A DNA stretch of 64,000 bases from Microvirga puerhi (GCF_020089865.1 NZ_JAIRBM010000002.1:62001-126000); one strand, 5' to 3'. Positions 23,083 through 34,433 are shown, counted from the stretch's first letter. The notes: generated from the sequence alone by a model not told the origin. Numbers and translations are program-made.

Positions 23083-23580
23083 ATGAACCGCTTCGTGTCC
23101 AATTTCACCAACAAGTTGGATTCGAAGGGTCGGGTCTCGATCCCCGCATCCTTCCGCGCAGTGTTGGCGGCGGATGGGTTCGAGGGGCTCTACGTTCATC
23201 CGGCGCTGGATGCGCCGGCCCTGGACGCAGGCGGCAACGTGCTTCTGAACGAAATCGATGCGTTCTTGTCGACGCTGTCGCCCTATTCGGACGAACGAGA
23301 TCAGCTGTCGACGGCGTTGTTCGGAACCAGCGAGATTCTGAAGGTCGATCCGGAGGGGCGTGTCATCCTGACGGATTCAGTGAAGGTGCATGCCGGGATC
23401 GCGGACTCAGTGACGTTCGTCGGACTCGGTCACAAGTTCCAGATTTGGGAACCCGAGCGTTTCCGTGCGCATCTGGAGGAGGCGCGTACGAAAGTGCGGG
23501 ATCTGAAAAAGGTCTTGGGCAACCGGGTCATGGAGCAGCGTTCGATGCAGGACATCTCACCAGGAGTACGGGGGCGATGA
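23083..23580 (+). CDS. mraZ: Transcriptional regulator MraZ
   Basis: 165-aa DNA-binding regulator of the dcw operon with two AbrB-like MraZ folds; the first shows [16 protein letters not shown] (residues ~9-24) and the second [13 protein letters not shown]. In other bacteria it represses the cluster through the TGGG boxes present upstream here. ATG 23083 gives the usual rhizobial N-terminus [10 protein letters not shown]; a GTG at 23065 directly abuts AGGAG and is a less likely start. Its TGA overlaps the rsmH start (ATGATG). Confidence 0.95.
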   Translation: MNRFVSNFTNKLDSKGRVSIPASFRAVLAADGFEGLYVHPALDAPALDAGGNVLLNEIDAFLSTLSPYSDERDQLSTALFGTSEILKVDPEGRVILTDSVKVHAGIADSVTFVGLGHKFQIWEPERFRAHLEEARTKVRDLKKVLGNRVMEQRSMQDISPGVRGR

Positions 23581-24626
23581 TGGGACGCGGCGACGGCCCA
23601 GGCGCCGGAGCCGCTGGCGGACCGGCCCGTCACGTTCCCGTGCTCCTGGAAGAGGTCTGCACGGCGCTGGAAGCGGAGCAGGCTGGAACGTACATGGACG
23701 GTACGTTCGGGGCCGGCGGCTACACCCGCGCTATCCTAGAAGCAAACAGCCACAACACCGTCATTGCTATCGACCGGGATCCCGATGCGATCTCGGGCGG
23801 TGCCGCACTCGTTTCACGTATGAAGGGCCGGCTCACGCTCGTGCAGGGCCGTTTCGGCCAGCTCGACGAGATCGCACAGGCTCAAGGTCACGAGCATGTC
23901 GATGGAGTCGTGCTTGATATCGGCGTGTCGTCGATGCAGCTCGACGAGGCGGAACGGGGCTTCTCGTTTCGCAGCAATGGTCCGCTGGACATGCGCATGG
24001 AGCGGGATGGCCCGAGTGCTGCCGATCTCGTGAACGAGTCCTCCGAAGCAGAACTCGCGGACATCTTCTATCATTATGGCGAGGAGCGTCGCGCACGTGC
24101 CGTTGCGCGCGCCATCGTCGAAGTCCGTCGCCGGCAAACATTCGAGACGACGGGGCAGCTCGCCGACCTCGTTGCGTCCCTGATCCGACAGGAGCCAGGC
24201 GGCATTCATCCTGCAACGCGTGTGTTTCAGGGGTTGCGCATCGCGGTCAACGACGAGCTCGGAGAGCTGGTCCGTGCGTTGCACGCAGCCGAGCGGATTC
24301 TGAGGCCCGGCGGACGCCTCGCAGTGGTGACCTTCCACTCGCTTGAAGATCGGATCGTGAAGCAGTTCTTTGCCGTCCGTACGGGACGCAGCCCCGGGAG
24401 CTCACGTCATTTGCCGGGGCATGTGGCGCCGAAACCGACCTTCGAGCCGATTACCCGGGGCCCGGTCGCGCCGAGCGACGAGGAGGTTGCACGCAATCCT
24501 CGGGCCCGGTCGGCGAAGCTGCGCGCCGGACGCCGGACGGAAACGCCGGCACAGGAACTTTTGAGTGCCATCACGATGCTCGCGGAACTTCCGCAGACTG
24601 CCGACAAAAGGGGAGGGCGCCGGTGA
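23577..24626 (+). CDS. rsmH: 16S rRNA (cytosine(1402)-N4)-methyltransferase RsmH
   Basis: Methylates N4 of C1402 in the ribosomal decoding centre. 349 aa; the N-terminus has HVPVLLEEV and the SAM site [14 protein letters not shown], then [20 protein letters not shown] and the C-terminal [16 protein letters not shown], all typical of MraW/RsmH. ATG 23577 overlaps the mraZ stop and is preceded by AGGAG (23562-23566). The open frame extends far upstream but that part overlaps mraZ and is not coding. Confidence 0.96.
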   Translation: MMGRGDGPGAGAAGGPARHVPVLLEEVCTALEAEQAGTYMDGTFGAGGYTRAILEANSHNTVIAIDRDPDAISGGAALVSRMKGRLTLVQGRFGQLDEIAQAQGHEHVDGVVLDIGVSSMQLDEAERGFSFRSNGPLDMRMERDGPSAADLVNESSEAELADIFYHYGEERRARAVARAIVEVRRRQTFETTGQLADLVASLIRQEPGGIHPATRVFQGLRIAVNDELGELVRALHAAERILRPGGRLAVVTFHSLEDRIVKQFFAVRTGRSPGSSRHLPGHVAPKPTFEPITRGPVAPSDEEVARNPRARSAKLRAGRRTETPAQELLSAITMLAELPQTADKRGGRR

Positions 24627-25018
24627 TCCGTCTCTTGCACATCATCGCCATTACGATCCTCATCGCGTCTGCCGGGTATGCATATTCCGTCAAGTACGAG
24701 ACGCTGTACTACGTCGAGCAGGTGGCGAAGCTCAAAGCGAAGGTCCAACGCGAGCGGGATGCCATCGCGGTGCTCCAGGCCGAGTGGCAATATCTCGATC
24801 GCCCGGACCGCCTGCAGGCGGCAGCCGATCAGCATCTCGATCTCCAGCCCATGAAAATCCAACAACTCGCCCGCCTGTCGGATCTGCCGAACAGGCCGGA
24901 CCGGGAGGACGAGATCGGCCGTAAGCTTGAGGCGCTCGGACTGTTCGGGCCGACTTCGACGCCAAAGGACAAGAGCAACGACGCCCGTACTCCGACCACG
25001 CAAACCCCGAGAAGATAA
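24623..25018 (+). CDS. ftsL: Cell division protein FtsL
   Basis: 131-aa bitopic membrane protein of the divisome (with FtsB and FtsQ it activates FtsWI). It has one N-terminal membrane helix ([20 protein letters not shown]), then a periplasmic coiled coil ([20 protein letters not shown]) and a charged tail. The sequence is weakly conserved, so assignment rests on this topology and the fixed position between rsmH and ftsI. GTG 24623 overlaps the rsmH stop by 4 bp. Confidence 0.87.
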   Translation: MIRLLHIIAITILIASAGYAYSVKYETLYYVEQVAKLKAKVQRERDAIAVLQAEWQYLDRPDRLQAAADQHLDLQPMKIQQLARLSDLPNRPDREDEIGRKLEALGLFGPTSTPKDKSNDARTPTTQTPRR

Positions 25019-25022
25019 GCCC

Positions 25023-26786
25023 GTGCTGCAGAAGTTCGACCCGGATCTGATCGGACAGGGCGCTGCTCCAAAACGCAGCGTTTTCGCTTATGTGCGCGAA
25101 CTGTTCCGCCTGCGTGTGGACAAGAGCACTTCGCGCGTCGGTTTTACGGCACTCTGCTTCGCGACGCTGTTCAGCGTCATCGGGGGACGTCTCGTCTTTC
25201 TTGCGATGACGAGCGATACGTCAAGCGAGGTGCGACGCGCCGCGTCCTTGGAAATCTCCGCTGCACGTCCGGACATCATTGACCGGAACGGAAATATCCT
25301 GGCGACCGACGTGAAGATGGTGTCGGTCTTCGCTGAGCCGCGCAACATCATCGACAAGGATGAAGCCGTCGAGCTTCTGACCGCTGTTCTTCCGGATCTT
25401 GATGCAACGGACCTTCGCAACAAGCTCGGAACCAAGAAGGGCTTCGTGTGGGTCAAGCGCGAGATCACGCCGCGTCAGCAGGCCGAGGTCCATCGCCTCG
25501 GCATCCCGGGCGTCGGCTTTCTGCCGGAAAACAAGCGCATCTACCCCAATGCGGAAGCTGCCGCCCACGTGCTCGGCTTCGCGAACGTGGACAATGTCGG
25601 CATCGCCGGAATCGAGAAGTACATCGATAACCAGGGCCTTCAGGATCTGAACGGCGCAGGATTTGCCATCTCGGCCGCCGATCTCAAGCCGGTGCAGCTT
25701 TCGATCGACCTGCGGGTGCAGCACGCTCTGCGCGACGAGCTCTCCAAAGGCATGGCTAAATTTAAAGCGAAGGCGACGGCCGGCGCCATCATGGACGTCA
25801 ATACGGGCGAGATCATCGCCCTTGTCTCGCTTCCCGATTTCGACCCGAACAACCCTGTCGACGCTCTTGAGGCTGACCGCATCAACCGCATCAATGTCGG
25901 CGTGTTCGAGATGGGCTCTACATTCAAAGCCCTCACCACCGCCATGGCGCTCGATTCCGGCAAGTTCAACATCAACTCCACGCTCGATGCCAGATCGGGC
26001 TTGCGTTACGGCAAGTTCACCATCGGCGACTATCACGCCACGCACCGCGTGCTGACCGTGCCGGAAGTCTTCATCCATTCCTCGAATATCGGAACGGCGC
26101 GCATGGCGCTCGGGATCGGTGTCGAGGGACACAAGGCTTTCCTGCGCAAGATGGGCCAGCTCACGCGCCTCAAGACGGAACTGCCCGAAAACGCGGAGCC
26201 GATCGTTCCGCCGCGCTGGGGCGAGCTCAACACCATGACCATCGCCTTCGGCCATGGTCTCGCGGTTGCGCCACTCCAGGCGCTGATGGCAGTTGGTGCG
26301 CTCGTCAATGGCGGCGTGATGATCAATCCAACCTTCCTGAAGCGGGATGAGGCGACGGCGCGCCAGAATGCGCTGCAGGTACTCAAGCCGGAGACCAGCG
26401 AAGCATTGCGCTATGTCATGCGGCTCAACGCCTCGAACCCGGCAGGCTCGGCTTCGGCGGCGGCGATCGCCGGCTTCTTCGTGGGCGGCAAGACAGGTAC
26501 CGCCGAAAAGGTCATCAACGGGCGTTATTCGAAGAACAAGAACTTCACGACGTTCACGGCGATCCTGCCGGCCGACAAGCCGAAATACGTCTTCCTGACG
26601 ATCATGGACGAACCGCAGGCGGTGGAAGGCACTTATGGCTTCTCCACGGCCGGCTGGAACGCGGGCCCCGTCACCGGCAACATCATCGAACGCGTTGCGC
26701 CGATGCTCGGCGTTCCACCCCGTTTCGAGCCGCCGGCGCAACCCTTCCCGCTGATGTCGCGCCTCGGCGCCTGGGGCACGAAATGA
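25023..26786 (+). CDS. ftsI: Septal peptidoglycan transpeptidase FtsI (PBP3)
   Basis: Class B penicillin-binding protein that cross-links septal peptidoglycan. 587 aa: a cytoplasmic tail and one membrane helix (residues ~45-63), a dimerisation domain and the transpeptidase domain with S299-x-x-K302 (GSTFKA), S353-S-N and K490-T-G. All catalytic motifs are present. GTG 25023 is chosen, 4 bp after ftsL, with GAGAAG upstream; the frame continues into ftsL but that segment is out of family. It overlaps murE by 4 bp. Confidence 0.96.
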   Translation: MLQKFDPDLIGQGAAPKRSVFAYVRELFRLRVDKSTSRVGFTALCFATLFSVIGGRLVFLAMTSDTSSEVRRAASLEISAARPDIIDRNGNILATDVKMVSVFAEPRNIIDKDEAVELLTAVLPDLDATDLRNKLGTKKGFVWVKREITPRQQAEVHRLGIPGVGFLPENKRIYPNAEAAAHVLGFANVDNVGIAGIEKYIDNQGLQDLNGAGFAISAADLKPVQLSIDLRVQHALRDELSKGMAKFKAKATAGAIMDVNTGEIIALVSLPDFDPNNPVDALEADRINRINVGVFEMGSTFKALTTAMALDSGKFNINSTLDARSGLRYGKFTIGDYHATHRVLTVPEVFIHSSNIGTARMALGIGVEGHKAFLRKMGQLTRLKTELPENAEPIVPPRWGELNTMTIAFGHGLAVAPLQALMAVGALVNGGVMINPTFLKRDEATARQNALQVLKPETSEALRYVMRLNASNPAGSASAAAIAGFFVGGKTGTAEKVINGRYSKNKNFTTFTAILPADKPKYVFLTIMDEPQAVEGTYGFSTAGWNAGPVTGNIIERVAPMLGVPPRFEPPAQPFPLMSRLGAWGTK

Positions 26787-28255
26787 TGCCGACGAAACTT
26801 GTTCACTTTGGCGATCTTCTGCCGGAAGCGCGTGGCGAAGCCGGCGCTTCATTGGTTGTCACGGGGATCGCGTCGGACAGCCGCAAGGTCGGACAAGGCT
26901 CGGTCTTTTTCGCCGTGCCCGGCACGAAGGCAGACGGCATGAGCTTCGTTCCTCAGGCCGTGGCGGCGGGCGCGGTCGCTATCGTCGGCGAAGCGGAACG
27001 TCCTGCAGGTCTGCCGTCGGACATTGTCTTCGTTCAAGTGCCGGACGTGCGGCAAGCGCTTGCCTTGGCCGCTTCCCGCTTCTTCCCGCGTCAGCCTAAG
27101 AAGATCGTCGCCGTCACGGGGACAAGCGGCAAGAGCTCCGTTGCGGATTTCTCGCGTCAACTTTTCGCCGTTCTCGGTCACAAATCGGCAAGCCTCGGCA
27201 CTCTCGGCGTAATGACATCGGACGGGGCCGCCTACGGCTCGCTGACGACTCCTGATCCGATCTCGCTGCACGAGACGCTCGATCGTTTGGCACAGGATGG
27301 GATTACCCGCCTCGCGATGGAGGCGTCCTCTCACGGCATCGACCAGAGGCGTCTCGACGGCGTAATTCTGAGCGCTGCCGGTTTCACCAATCTCGGCCGG
27401 GATCATCTCGATTATCACGGAACGACGGAGGAGTATGCGGCCGCGAAGCTGCGCCTCTTCGATACGCTCCTGCCGAATGGCAGCCCCGCCATCGTCAATG
27501 CCGACGGACCCTATGCCGACGTCTTCATGGAAGGCATTCGGCGCGCCGGAAGAGCCCTTCTGACGACCGGCAGCACCGGCACCATGTTGAGGCTTTCCGA
27601 TGTGCGGCAGGAAGGGTTCGATCAAATCCTGACGGTCGACGCTTTCGGGCGCACCTTCGAGACCCGATTGCCACTCCTCGGCCGCTTCCAGGTCGAGAAC
27701 GCCCTCGTCGCCGCAGGCCTCGTGCTGTCTGTCGAGGGTGAGCAACATGCGGGCGAAGTCTTGGCGGGCTTCGCGCGGCTGAAAGGTGTCTCCGGACGGC
27801 TGGAGCGGGTCGGGGAGATCGATGGGGCGCTCTGCATCGTCGACTACGCCCATAAACCGGACGCTCTCGCCAATGTGCTCGATGCCCTGCGGCCGTTCAC
27901 AAGGGAACGGCTGATCTGCATCGTCGGCTGCGGCGGCGACCGGGACCGGGGCAAGCGGCCGGTCATGGGGCGCATCGCAATCGACAAGGCGGATGTCGTT
28001 ATCGTCACGGACGATAATCCTCGCTCAGAGGACCCGGCGGCGATCCGGGCTGAGGTGCTGAAAGGGGCGCCCGGCGCCACGGAGATCGGCGACCGCGCTC
28101 TCGCCATTCGGACGGCCGTAAATCAGCTTCGGCCGGGCGATGTGCTGGTCGTGGCGGGCAAAGGCCATGAAACGGGCCAAATCATCGGCGACCGGACCCT
28201 GCCGTTCTCGGACCATGACGAGGTTCGGGCGGCCATTGCGGAGAGGCAGGGATGA
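26783..28255 (+). CDS. murE: UDP-MurNAc-L-Ala-D-Glu:meso-diaminopimelate ligase MurE
   Basis: Adds the third residue of the stem peptide. 490 aa with the three Mur ligase domains: N-terminal UDP-binding (GIASDSRKVGQGSVFFAVPG), central ATPase with VTGTSGKSSVADF (P-loop ~112-118), and C-terminal domain. The DNPR motif (VTDDNPRSEDPAAIR) indicates specificity for meso-DAP rather than lysine. Overlaps ftsI and murF by 4 bp each. Confidence 0.97.
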   Translation: MMPTKLVHFGDLLPEARGEAGASLVVTGIASDSRKVGQGSVFFAVPGTKADGMSFVPQAVAAGAVAIVGEAERPAGLPSDIVFVQVPDVRQALALAASRFFPRQPKKIVAVTGTSGKSSVADFSRQLFAVLGHKSASLGTLGVMTSDGAAYGSLTTPDPISLHETLDRLAQDGITRLAMEASSHGIDQRRLDGVILSAAGFTNLGRDHLDYHGTTEEYAAAKLRLFDTLLPNGSPAIVNADGPYADVFMEGIRRAGRALLTTGSTGTMLRLSDVRQEGFDQILTVDAFGRTFETRLPLLGRFQVENALVAAGLVLSVEGEQHAGEVLAGFARLKGVSGRLERVGEIDGALCIVDYAHKPDALANVLDALRPFTRERLICIVGCGGDRDRGKRPVMGRIAIDKADVVIVTDDNPRSEDPAAIRAEVLKGAPGATEIGDRALAIRTAVNQLRPGDVLVVAGKGHETGQIIGDRTLPFSDHDEVRAAIAERQG

Positions 28256-29685
28256 CGGACCCCTTATGGACCCTTGAGGAAATAGCGGCGGCGACCGGTG
28301 CGCGCATGGGCGCGGGTGTCCGCGCGGCTTCCGGGGCCTCCATCGACACGCGTACGCTTGAACCTGGCGATCTCTACTTCGCCATCAAGGGGGATGTGCA
28401 CGACGGGCATGATTTCGTCCCGGCAGCCCTCGAGAAGGGTGCCGCGGCGGCCTTTGTGTCGGAGGAAAAAGCTCAGGTCCTGAAGGGCACGGATCGTCTC
28501 GTCATCGTTCCCGACGTTCTGGAGGGGATGCGCCAGCTCGGCCGCGTCGCTCGGGCCCGCACTGGGGCCAAGATCGTCGCGATCACCGGTTCCGTCGGCA
28601 AGACCGGTACCAAGGAAGCCATGCGGATCGCCCTGAGCCGCCAAGGGAAGACGCACGCCTCCGTCGCTTCCTATAACAATCATTGGGGTGTACCGCTCAC
28701 GCTCGCCCGCATGCCGCGCGACACCGAGTTCGGCGTTTTCGAAATCGGGATGAATCACGCCGAGGAAATCCTTCCGCTGACGAGAATGGTTCGTCCCCAT
28801 GTCGCAGTGATCACCACGGTGGAGCCGGTCCATATCGAGTTCTTTCGCTCGATCTGGGGCATCGCCGACGCGAAGGGCGAGATCTTCTCGGGTCTCGAGC
28901 CGGGCGGAACGGCGGTCATCGGCCGGGACAGCCCGTATTTCGAACGCCTGCGCGCTCATGCACTGGCATCACGGGCCGGGCGTGTTCTCACTTTCGGTGA
29001 GGCCGAGGCGGCTGATATCCGGGCGGAACGCATCATTGTGAAGCCCGATCTCTCGGTGGTCGAGGCCCGGGTGTTCGGGCAACCGCTTACCTATAGGATC
29101 GGTACCCCGGGGCGGCATATCGCCCTCAATTCCCTGAGCGTCCTTGCCGCCGCTCATGCGATCGGCGCTGACCTTGCCCTCACGGCCCTCGCCCTGTCCG
29201 AGCTCAAGCCGCCTGTCGGCCGGGGAGAGCGGACCGTCCTGTCCTTGAAGGACGGGGAGGCCCTGTTGATCGACGAGAGCTACAACGCGAACCCCGCCTC
29301 CATGCGGGCGGCGCTGGCCAATCTGGGCGCGGTGGAACTCTCCCGCCAGGGCCGCCGGATTGCGGTGCTCGGCGACATGAAGGAGCTGGGAGAGACCGGG
29401 CCCGCACTCCACGAGGGGCTGGCGGAGGCCATCGAAGCGAACCGGGTCGACCATATCTTCGCGGCCGGGCCACTCATGGAAAATCTGGTCCGAAAACTGC
29501 CCAAGGCCAAGATTTCCGTCCATGTGCCGACTTCGGCCGATCTCGTCGAGGCGGTCTGTGCCGGCGTGCGGCCGGGTGACGCCGTCATGGTCAAGGGCTC
29601 GCTGAGCATGAAGATGGCTTTGGTTGTCAAAGCCCTGAAAGATCGTTACGGCGCTGGCCAGACCGGCCAAGCGCTGAAAGGATAA
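28252..29685 (+). CDS. murF: UDP-MurNAc-tripeptide:D-Ala-D-Ala ligase MurF
   Basis: Adds D-Ala-D-Ala to complete the pentapeptide precursor. 477 aa; N-terminal MurF domain (SIDTRTLEPGDLYFAIKGD), ATP-binding loop ITGSVGKTGTKEAM, the central VFEIGMNHAEEI and the C-terminal DESYNANPASMRAAL typical of MurF. Overlaps murE by 4 bp; mraY starts 3 bp after its stop. Confidence 0.97.
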   Translation: MTDPLWTLEEIAAATGARMGAGVRAASGASIDTRTLEPGDLYFAIKGDVHDGHDFVPAALEKGAAAAFVSEEKAQVLKGTDRLVIVPDVLEGMRQLGRVARARTGAKIVAITGSVGKTGTKEAMRIALSRQGKTHASVASYNNHWGVPLTLARMPRDTEFGVFEIGMNHAEEILPLTRMVRPHVAVITTVEPVHIEFFRSIWGIADAKGEIFSGLEPGGTAVIGRDSPYFERLRAHALASRAGRVLTFGEAEAADIRAERIIVKPDLSVVEARVFGQPLTYRIGTPGRHIALNSLSVLAAAHAIGADLALTALALSELKPPVGRGERTVLSLKDGEALLIDESYNANPASMRAALANLGAVELSRQGRRIAVLGDMKELGETGPALHEGLAEAIEANRVDHIFAAGPLMENLVRKLPKAKISVHVPTSADLVEAVCAGVRPGDAVMVKGSLSMKMALVVKALKDRYGAGQTGQALKG

Positions 29686-29688
29686 TCG

Positions 29689-30774
29689 ATGTTGACCTGG
29701 CTGGCTGATCTCAGCCCCTATTTCACTCCCCTCAATATTTTCCGATACATCACGTTTCGCACCGGCGGTGCGACCGCGACGGCATTGCTTTTCGTCTTCC
29801 TGTTCGGTCCTGCGATCATCTCCCTCCTGCGCGTCCGCCAGGGCAAGGGGCAGCCGATCCGTGAGGATGGGCCGCAGTCACACCTTCTGACCAAACGCGG
29901 CACGCCCACCATGGGCGGGCTGATGATCATGGCCGGCGTGCTGGTCTCCACGTTGCTCTGGGCGAATCTTGCGAACCACTACGTTTGGGTCGTGCTGTTC
30001 GTGACCGTGGGCTTCGGCGCTATCGGGTTCTATGACGATTATCTCAAGGTGACGAAGCAGTCCCATAAGGGATTCTCCGGTCGCTCGCGCCTCGCCATCG
30101 AGGCGCTGATCGCGGCGGTCGCCTGCATTGCTATCTCCTACATGGCGACGCCCGGCCTCGCCAACAAACTGGCGCTGCCGTTCTCGAAGGAATTGATCCT
30201 CAATCTCGGCTGGTTCTACATCATCTTCGGCGGCTTCGTTATCGTCGGCGCCGGCAATGCCGTGAACATCACGGATGGCCTCGATGGTCTGGCCATCGTG
30301 CCGGTGATGATTGCCGCAGGCACATTCGGCTTCATCGCGTATCTCGCGGGCAATGCGGTCTTCGCCAACTATCTCCAGATTCATTTCGTGCCCGGCACAG
30401 GCGAGCTCGCCGTGATTTGCGGTGCCCTGATGGGAGCAGGTCTCGGCTTCCTCTGGTTTAACGCGCCGCCGGCTCAGATCTTCATGGGTGATACCGGGTC
30501 GCTCGCGCTCGGAGGCTTGCTGGGAACGATTGCGGTGGCAACGAAGCACGAGATCGTGCTCGCCATCGTCGGTGGTCTTTTCGTTCTCGAAATCATGTCG
30601 GTGATCATCCAGGTCACCTCCTTCAAGCTCACCGGCAAGCGCGTGTTCAAGATGGCGCCGATCCACCATCATTTCGAACAGCTCGGATGGACCGAACCCC
30701 AGGTGGTGATCCGGTTCTGGATCGTCGCCGTGGTTCTGGCCCTCGTCGGCCTCTCGACCCTCAAGCTCCGGTGA
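29689..30774 (+). CDS. mraY: Phospho-N-acetylmuramoyl-pentapeptide transferase MraY
   Basis: Integral membrane enzyme that moves phospho-MurNAc-pentapeptide to undecaprenyl phosphate, forming lipid I. 361 aa, about ten membrane helices. The active-site signatures are present: [16 protein letters not shown] (catalytic Asp pair), [22 protein letters not shown] and the [12 protein letters not shown] loop. It fits between murF and murD with 3-4 bp gaps. Confidence 0.98.
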   Translation: MLTWLADLSPYFTPLNIFRYITFRTGGATATALLFVFLFGPAIISLLRVRQGKGQPIREDGPQSHLLTKRGTPTMGGLMIMAGVLVSTLLWANLANHYVWVVLFVTVGFGAIGFYDDYLKVTKQSHKGFSGRSRLAIEALIAAVACIAISYMATPGLANKLALPFSKELILNLGWFYIIFGGFVIVGAGNAVNITDGLDGLAIVPVMIAAGTFGFIAYLAGNAVFANYLQIHFVPGTGELAVICGALMGAGLGFLWFNAPPAQIFMGDTGSLALGGLLGTIAVATKHEIVLAIVGGLFVLEIMSVIIQVTSFKLTGKRVFKMAPIHHHFEQLGWTEPQVVIRFWIVAVVLALVGLSTLKLR

Positions 30775-30778
30775 AGGC

Positions 30779-32173
30779 ATGACACCCGTCACCACCTTCG
30801 CCGGTCAGACAGTCGCACTCTTCGGTCTCGGCGGATCGGGGCTGGCGACCGCGCTCGCTCTGAAAGAGGGTGGGGCCTATGTCATTGCTTGCGATGACAA
30901 CCCGGCGAAGATGGCGGAAGCCGAGGCCAAGGGCGTCGAGACGGCAGACCTGCGCAAGGCCGATTGGTCGCGCTTTTCGTCCCTCGTGCTGTCGCCGGGC
31001 GTGCCGCTGACACATCCGGAGCCGCACTGGTCGGCGAAGAGTGCGAAAGACGCGGGCGTCGAGATCTTCGGCGATATCGAGCTGTTCTGCCGCGAGCGCG
31101 CAAAGATCGCTCCGAAGGCTCCCTTCATTGCGATCACGGGAACCAACGGCAAATCCACCACTACCGCTCTCATTGCCCATATCCTGCGGCAGGCCGGTTA
31201 CGACGTGCAGTTGGGCGGGAATATCGGCACGGCCATTCTCTTGCTCCAGCCGCCTTCGGACAGCCGCGTCCACGTAGTCGAATGCTCGTCCTTCCAGATC
31301 GATCTGGCGCCGTCCTTGGCGCCGACGATCGGTGTTCATCTAAACGTTTCGCCGGATCATCTCGACCGGCATGGGACGATGGAGAATTACGCGGCCATCA
31401 AGGAGAGGCTCGTCGCCCAATCCGAGAAGGCCATCGTCGGCGTCGATGACGCATGGAGCCGCTCCATCGCGGAGGCCTGCATCGCGAAAGGAATCGATGT
31501 CACGCCCGTCTCGACCAGGCGCTTGAACGGTTTCGGCTTCCTGACAGAGGGACCGCGCGTGTTGCATGTGACGTCGTCCGGCAGCATACCAGTTGCCGAC
31601 TTGTCCGACATTCCTTCCCTCCGGGGCGAACACAATGCTCAGAATGCGGCAGCTGCCATTGCCGTGGCATTCGCCATGGGTGTCTCTGCCGACGACATCC
31701 AGTCGAGTCTGAGGACCTTCTCGGGACTGCCGCATCGAATGGAGGGAGTCGGCCGCATCGGCGCGACGCTCTTCATCAACGATTCGAAGGCGACCAACGC
31801 GGATTCCACCGAGAAAGCGCTCAAGTCCTTCGATAACATTCTATGGATCCTGGGGGGGAAGCAGAAGGAGGGTGGCATCACATCCCTGCGGCCGTACTTC
31901 CCAAAGATCCGAAAGGCCTACCTGATCGGTGCCGCTTCCGACGAATTTGCCGCGACTCTCGGCGACGACGTCCCTTCCGTCCGAGCGACGACGCTCGATC
32001 GCGCCGTCGAGCAGGCTGCACGCGATGCGGCGGCTATGAATGCGCCGGCGGTCGTGCTGCTGTCTCCGGCCTGCGCGTCCTACGACCAGTTTCCGAATTA
32101 CGAAGTGCGCGGAAATCACTTCCGCGAACTCGTTAAAGCCTTGCCCGGCATCAATCCGACCATGGGAGCCTGA
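30779..32173 (+). CDS. murD: UDP-MurNAc-L-Ala:D-glutamate ligase MurD
   Basis: Adds D-Glu to UDP-MurNAc-L-Ala. 464 aa: Rossmann N-domain ([20 protein letters not shown]), P-loop [34 protein letters not shown] with the conserved His, and C-domain [18 protein letters not shown] and [12 protein letters not shown], the MurD hallmark. It lies 4 bp after mraY and 2 bp before ftsW. Confidence 0.97.
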   Translation: MTPVTTFAGQTVALFGLGGSGLATALALKEGGAYVIACDDNPAKMAEAEAKGVETADLRKADWSRFSSLVLSPGVPLTHPEPHWSAKSAKDAGVEIFGDIELFCRERAKIAPKAPFIAITGTNGKSTTTALIAHILRQAGYDVQLGGNIGTAILLLQPPSDSRVHVVECSSFQIDLAPSLAPTIGVHLNVSPDHLDRHGTMENYAAIKERLVAQSEKAIVGVDDAWSRSIAEACIAKGIDVTPVSTRRLNGFGFLTEGPRVLHVTSSGSIPVADLSDIPSLRGEHNAQNAAAAIAVAFAMGVSADDIQSSLRTFSGLPHRMEGVGRIGATLFINDSKATNADSTEKALKSFDNILWILGGKQKEGGITSLRPYFPKIRKAYLIGAASDEFAATLGDDVPSVRATTLDRAVEQAARDAAAMNAPAVVLLSPACASYDQFPNYEVRGNHFRELVKALPGINPTMGA

Positions 32174-32175
32174 CG

Positions 32176-33321
32176 ATGGTGTCACGCGCAGAACGTTCGG
32201 CTTTCGGCGACTGGTGGTGGACCGTCGATCGCTTGCTGCTTGCGTCCCTGGCGATCCTATCGCTGGCCGGGCTCGTCTTTCTCATGGCGGGCGGTCCGCC
32301 GGTGGCTGAGCGTCTCGGCCTTTCGACATTTCATTTCGTAAACAGGCAGGTCCTGTTCCTCATCCCGGCTCTGGCTATCCTCCTGCCGGTTTCGTTCCTG
32401 TCGCTGAGACACATACGGCGTCTCGCTCTGCTGATCTATTTCGTCGGCATGGGGCTCATCCTGCTCGCGTTCCAGTTCGGACCCGAGATCAAGGGAGCGC
32501 ATCGCTGGATCATGATCGGTCCATTAGGGATTCAGCCATCGGAGTTCGTGAAGCCCGCATTCGTCATTCTCGCGGCCTGGGCCTTCTCCGAAGGCGCCAA
32601 GCGGAAGGATATGCCCGGTGCGTTGCTTGCGTTCCTCATCCTTCCCGCCACCATCGTTCCGCTCATTCTCCAACCGGATTTTGGGCAGACGATGCTGATC
32701 ACCACCGTTTGGTGCGGCCTGTTCTTCGTCGCAGGCCTGCACTGGTTCTGGGTGATGGGGCTCGGAGGGGCAGGTCTGATCGGCGTCGTGGCGGCCTATG
32801 AATTCCTGCCGCACGTGCGCGCCCGCATCGAACGCTTCATGGACAAGTCGTCGGGAGACACGTTCCAGGTCGATATGGCGATGGAATCCTTCGCGCGCGG
32901 AGGCTGGCTCGGGCGTGGTCCGGGCGAGGGGTCGGTCAAGCGCATCCTGCCGGATGCTCATACGGACTTCATCTTCGCGGTCACCGCGGAAGAGTTCGGC
33001 GTTGTTGTCTGCATCGGTCTGCTCGTGCTCTTCGCGTTCATCGTTCTGCGCGGTCTGACGCTGGCCCGGCGCAACGAGGACACATTCTGCCGGCTGGCGG
33101 CGACCGGGCTCATCATGATGTTCGGCCTCCAGGCCGCCATCAACATGATGGTGAACGTGCACCTCATGCCTGCCAAGGGCATGACTCTGCCATTCATCTC
33201 CTATGGCGGCTCGTCGCTTCTCTCGCTTGCGCTCAGCATGGGCTTCCTCATCGCATTGACGCGACGGCGCCCCCGTGCCGAGACGATGGATTATTTTGTA
33301 CAGGGTGCGCAGCACTCATGA
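32176..33321 (+). CDS. ftsW: Septal peptidoglycan glycosyltransferase FtsW (SEDS)
   Basis: Ten-helix SEDS-family polymerase that builds septal glycan strands with FtsI. 381 aa. The conserved segments are IQPSEFVKPAFVILAAW, the periplasmic loop DTFQVDMAMESFARGGWLG with RGPGEGSVKRILPDAHTDFI, and HLMPAKGMTLPFISYGGSSL near the C-terminus. Position in the cluster between murD and murG separates it from RodA. It overlaps murG by 4 bp. Confidence 0.96.
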   Translation: MVSRAERSAFGDWWWTVDRLLLASLAILSLAGLVFLMAGGPPVAERLGLSTFHFVNRQVLFLIPALAILLPVSFLSLRHIRRLALLIYFVGMGLILLAFQFGPEIKGAHRWIMIGPLGIQPSEFVKPAFVILAAWAFSEGAKRKDMPGALLAFLILPATIVPLILQPDFGQTMLITTVWCGLFFVAGLHWFWVMGLGGAGLIGVVAAYEFLPHVRARIERFMDKSSGDTFQVDMAMESFARGGWLGRGPGEGSVKRILPDAHTDFIFAVTAEEFGVVVCIGLLVLFAFIVLRGLTLARRNEDTFCRLAATGLIMMFGLQAAINMMVNVHLMPAKGMTLPFISYGGSSLLSLALSMGFLIALTRRRPRAETMDYFVQGAQHS

Positions 33322-34433
33322 CGGGGCCGCTCATTGTTCTGACAGCCGGCGGCACAGGCGGACACCTCTTTCCCGCCGAAGCGCTCGCCAATGTCTTGAA
33401 GGCGGCGGGTGCACGCGTCGTGCTGGCGACCGACAAGCGCGCCAATGCCTATGCCGGCTCGTTTCCGGCCGATGAGATCATCGAGATTCTCTCTGCGACA
33501 CCATCGGGACGTTCGCCGCTGCAGATGGCGAAAGCCGCGTTCGTGCTCGGACGCGGGACGCTTTCGGCCATGCGCAGTCTCCGCCGCCTGAGGCCTGCAG
33601 CTGTGGTCGGTTTCGGCGGTTATCCGACCGTCCCGCCCGTCATGGCTGCATCCCTGCTCGGTATTCCGACCGTCATCCACGAGGCCAATGCAGTGATGGG
33701 GCGCGCCAACAGGCTTCTGGCGCGCCGCGCGTCCATGGTCGCGACGGGCTTCAAAGCCATCAAGGGAATCCCGAACAGCGCCGGCAGGACGCTTCACACG
33801 GGAAATCCGATCCGGCCTGCTGTTCTGGAGGCGTCGAAGGTTGCCTACCCGTCGCTGCCGGTAAATGGAACCCTCCGCCTTCTCGTCGTCGGCGGCAGCC
33901 AGGGCGCGCGGGTGATGAGCGATGTCGTGCCGCCCACCATTGAATGTCTGTCGCCCGGCGAGCGGTCCCGGATCGCGGTCTGCCAACAGGCGCGTGGGGA
34001 AGATCTCGAGCGCGTACGCGCCCAGTATGGACGTCTCGGGATCTCGTTCGAGGCCGAGCCCTTCTTCAAGGACCTACCGAGGCGCATGGCTGAAGCCCAT
34101 CTGGTCGTTGCCCGCTCCGGGGCCTCGACGGTTGCGGAACTCGCGGTCATCGGCCGTCCGTCGATCCTCGTCCCGCTCCCGGGGGCCATCGATCAGGATC
34201 AGGCCGCCAATGCACGAACCCTCGGAGACCTCGGGGCTGCCATCGTGCTTCCACAGTCCGAGTTCACTCCTGAGCGGCTCGCTGCCGAAATCGGTGCATA
34301 TCTGCGCGAGCCGGACCGCTTGACGCGGGCCGCCGCCGCTGCACATAGCGCCAGCATCACCGACGCTGCGGAGCGCCTCGCGCAGGCCGTCCTCCAGCTC
34401 GCGTCCCCCGACAAGAAGGAAAAAAACCTATGA
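33318..34433 (+). CDS. murG: Lipid II synthase MurG (GlcNAc transferase)
   Basis: Peripheral inner-membrane enzyme that adds GlcNAc to lipid I. 371 aa, GT-B fold: N-terminal [16 protein letters not shown] donor/acceptor loop, [29 protein letters not shown] and the C-terminal UDP-binding [19 protein letters not shown]. Overlaps both neighbours by 4 bp (ATGA junctions). Confidence 0.97.
   Translation: MTGPLIVLTAGGTGGHLFPAEALANVLKAAGARVVLATDKRANAYAGSFPADEIIEILSATPSGRSPLQMAKAAFVLGRGTLSAMRSLRRLRPAAVVGFGGYPTVPPVMAASLLGIPTVIHEANAVMGRANRLLARRASMVATGFKAIKGIPNSAGRTLHTGNPIRPAVLEASKVAYPSLPVNGTLRLLVVGGSQGARVMSDVVPPTIECLSPGERSRIAVCQQARGEDLERVRAQYGRLGISFEAEPFFKDLPRRMAEAHLVVARSGASTVAELAVIGRPSILVPLPGAIDQDQAANARTLGDLGAAIVLPQSEFTPERLAAEIGAYLREPDRLTRAAAAAHSASITDAAERLAQAVLQLASPDKKEKNL

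Noticed and set aside
22914..23576. Long in-frame extension upstream of rsmH
   Set aside because: It overlaps mraZ entirely; the conserved RsmH start coincides with the mraZ stop.
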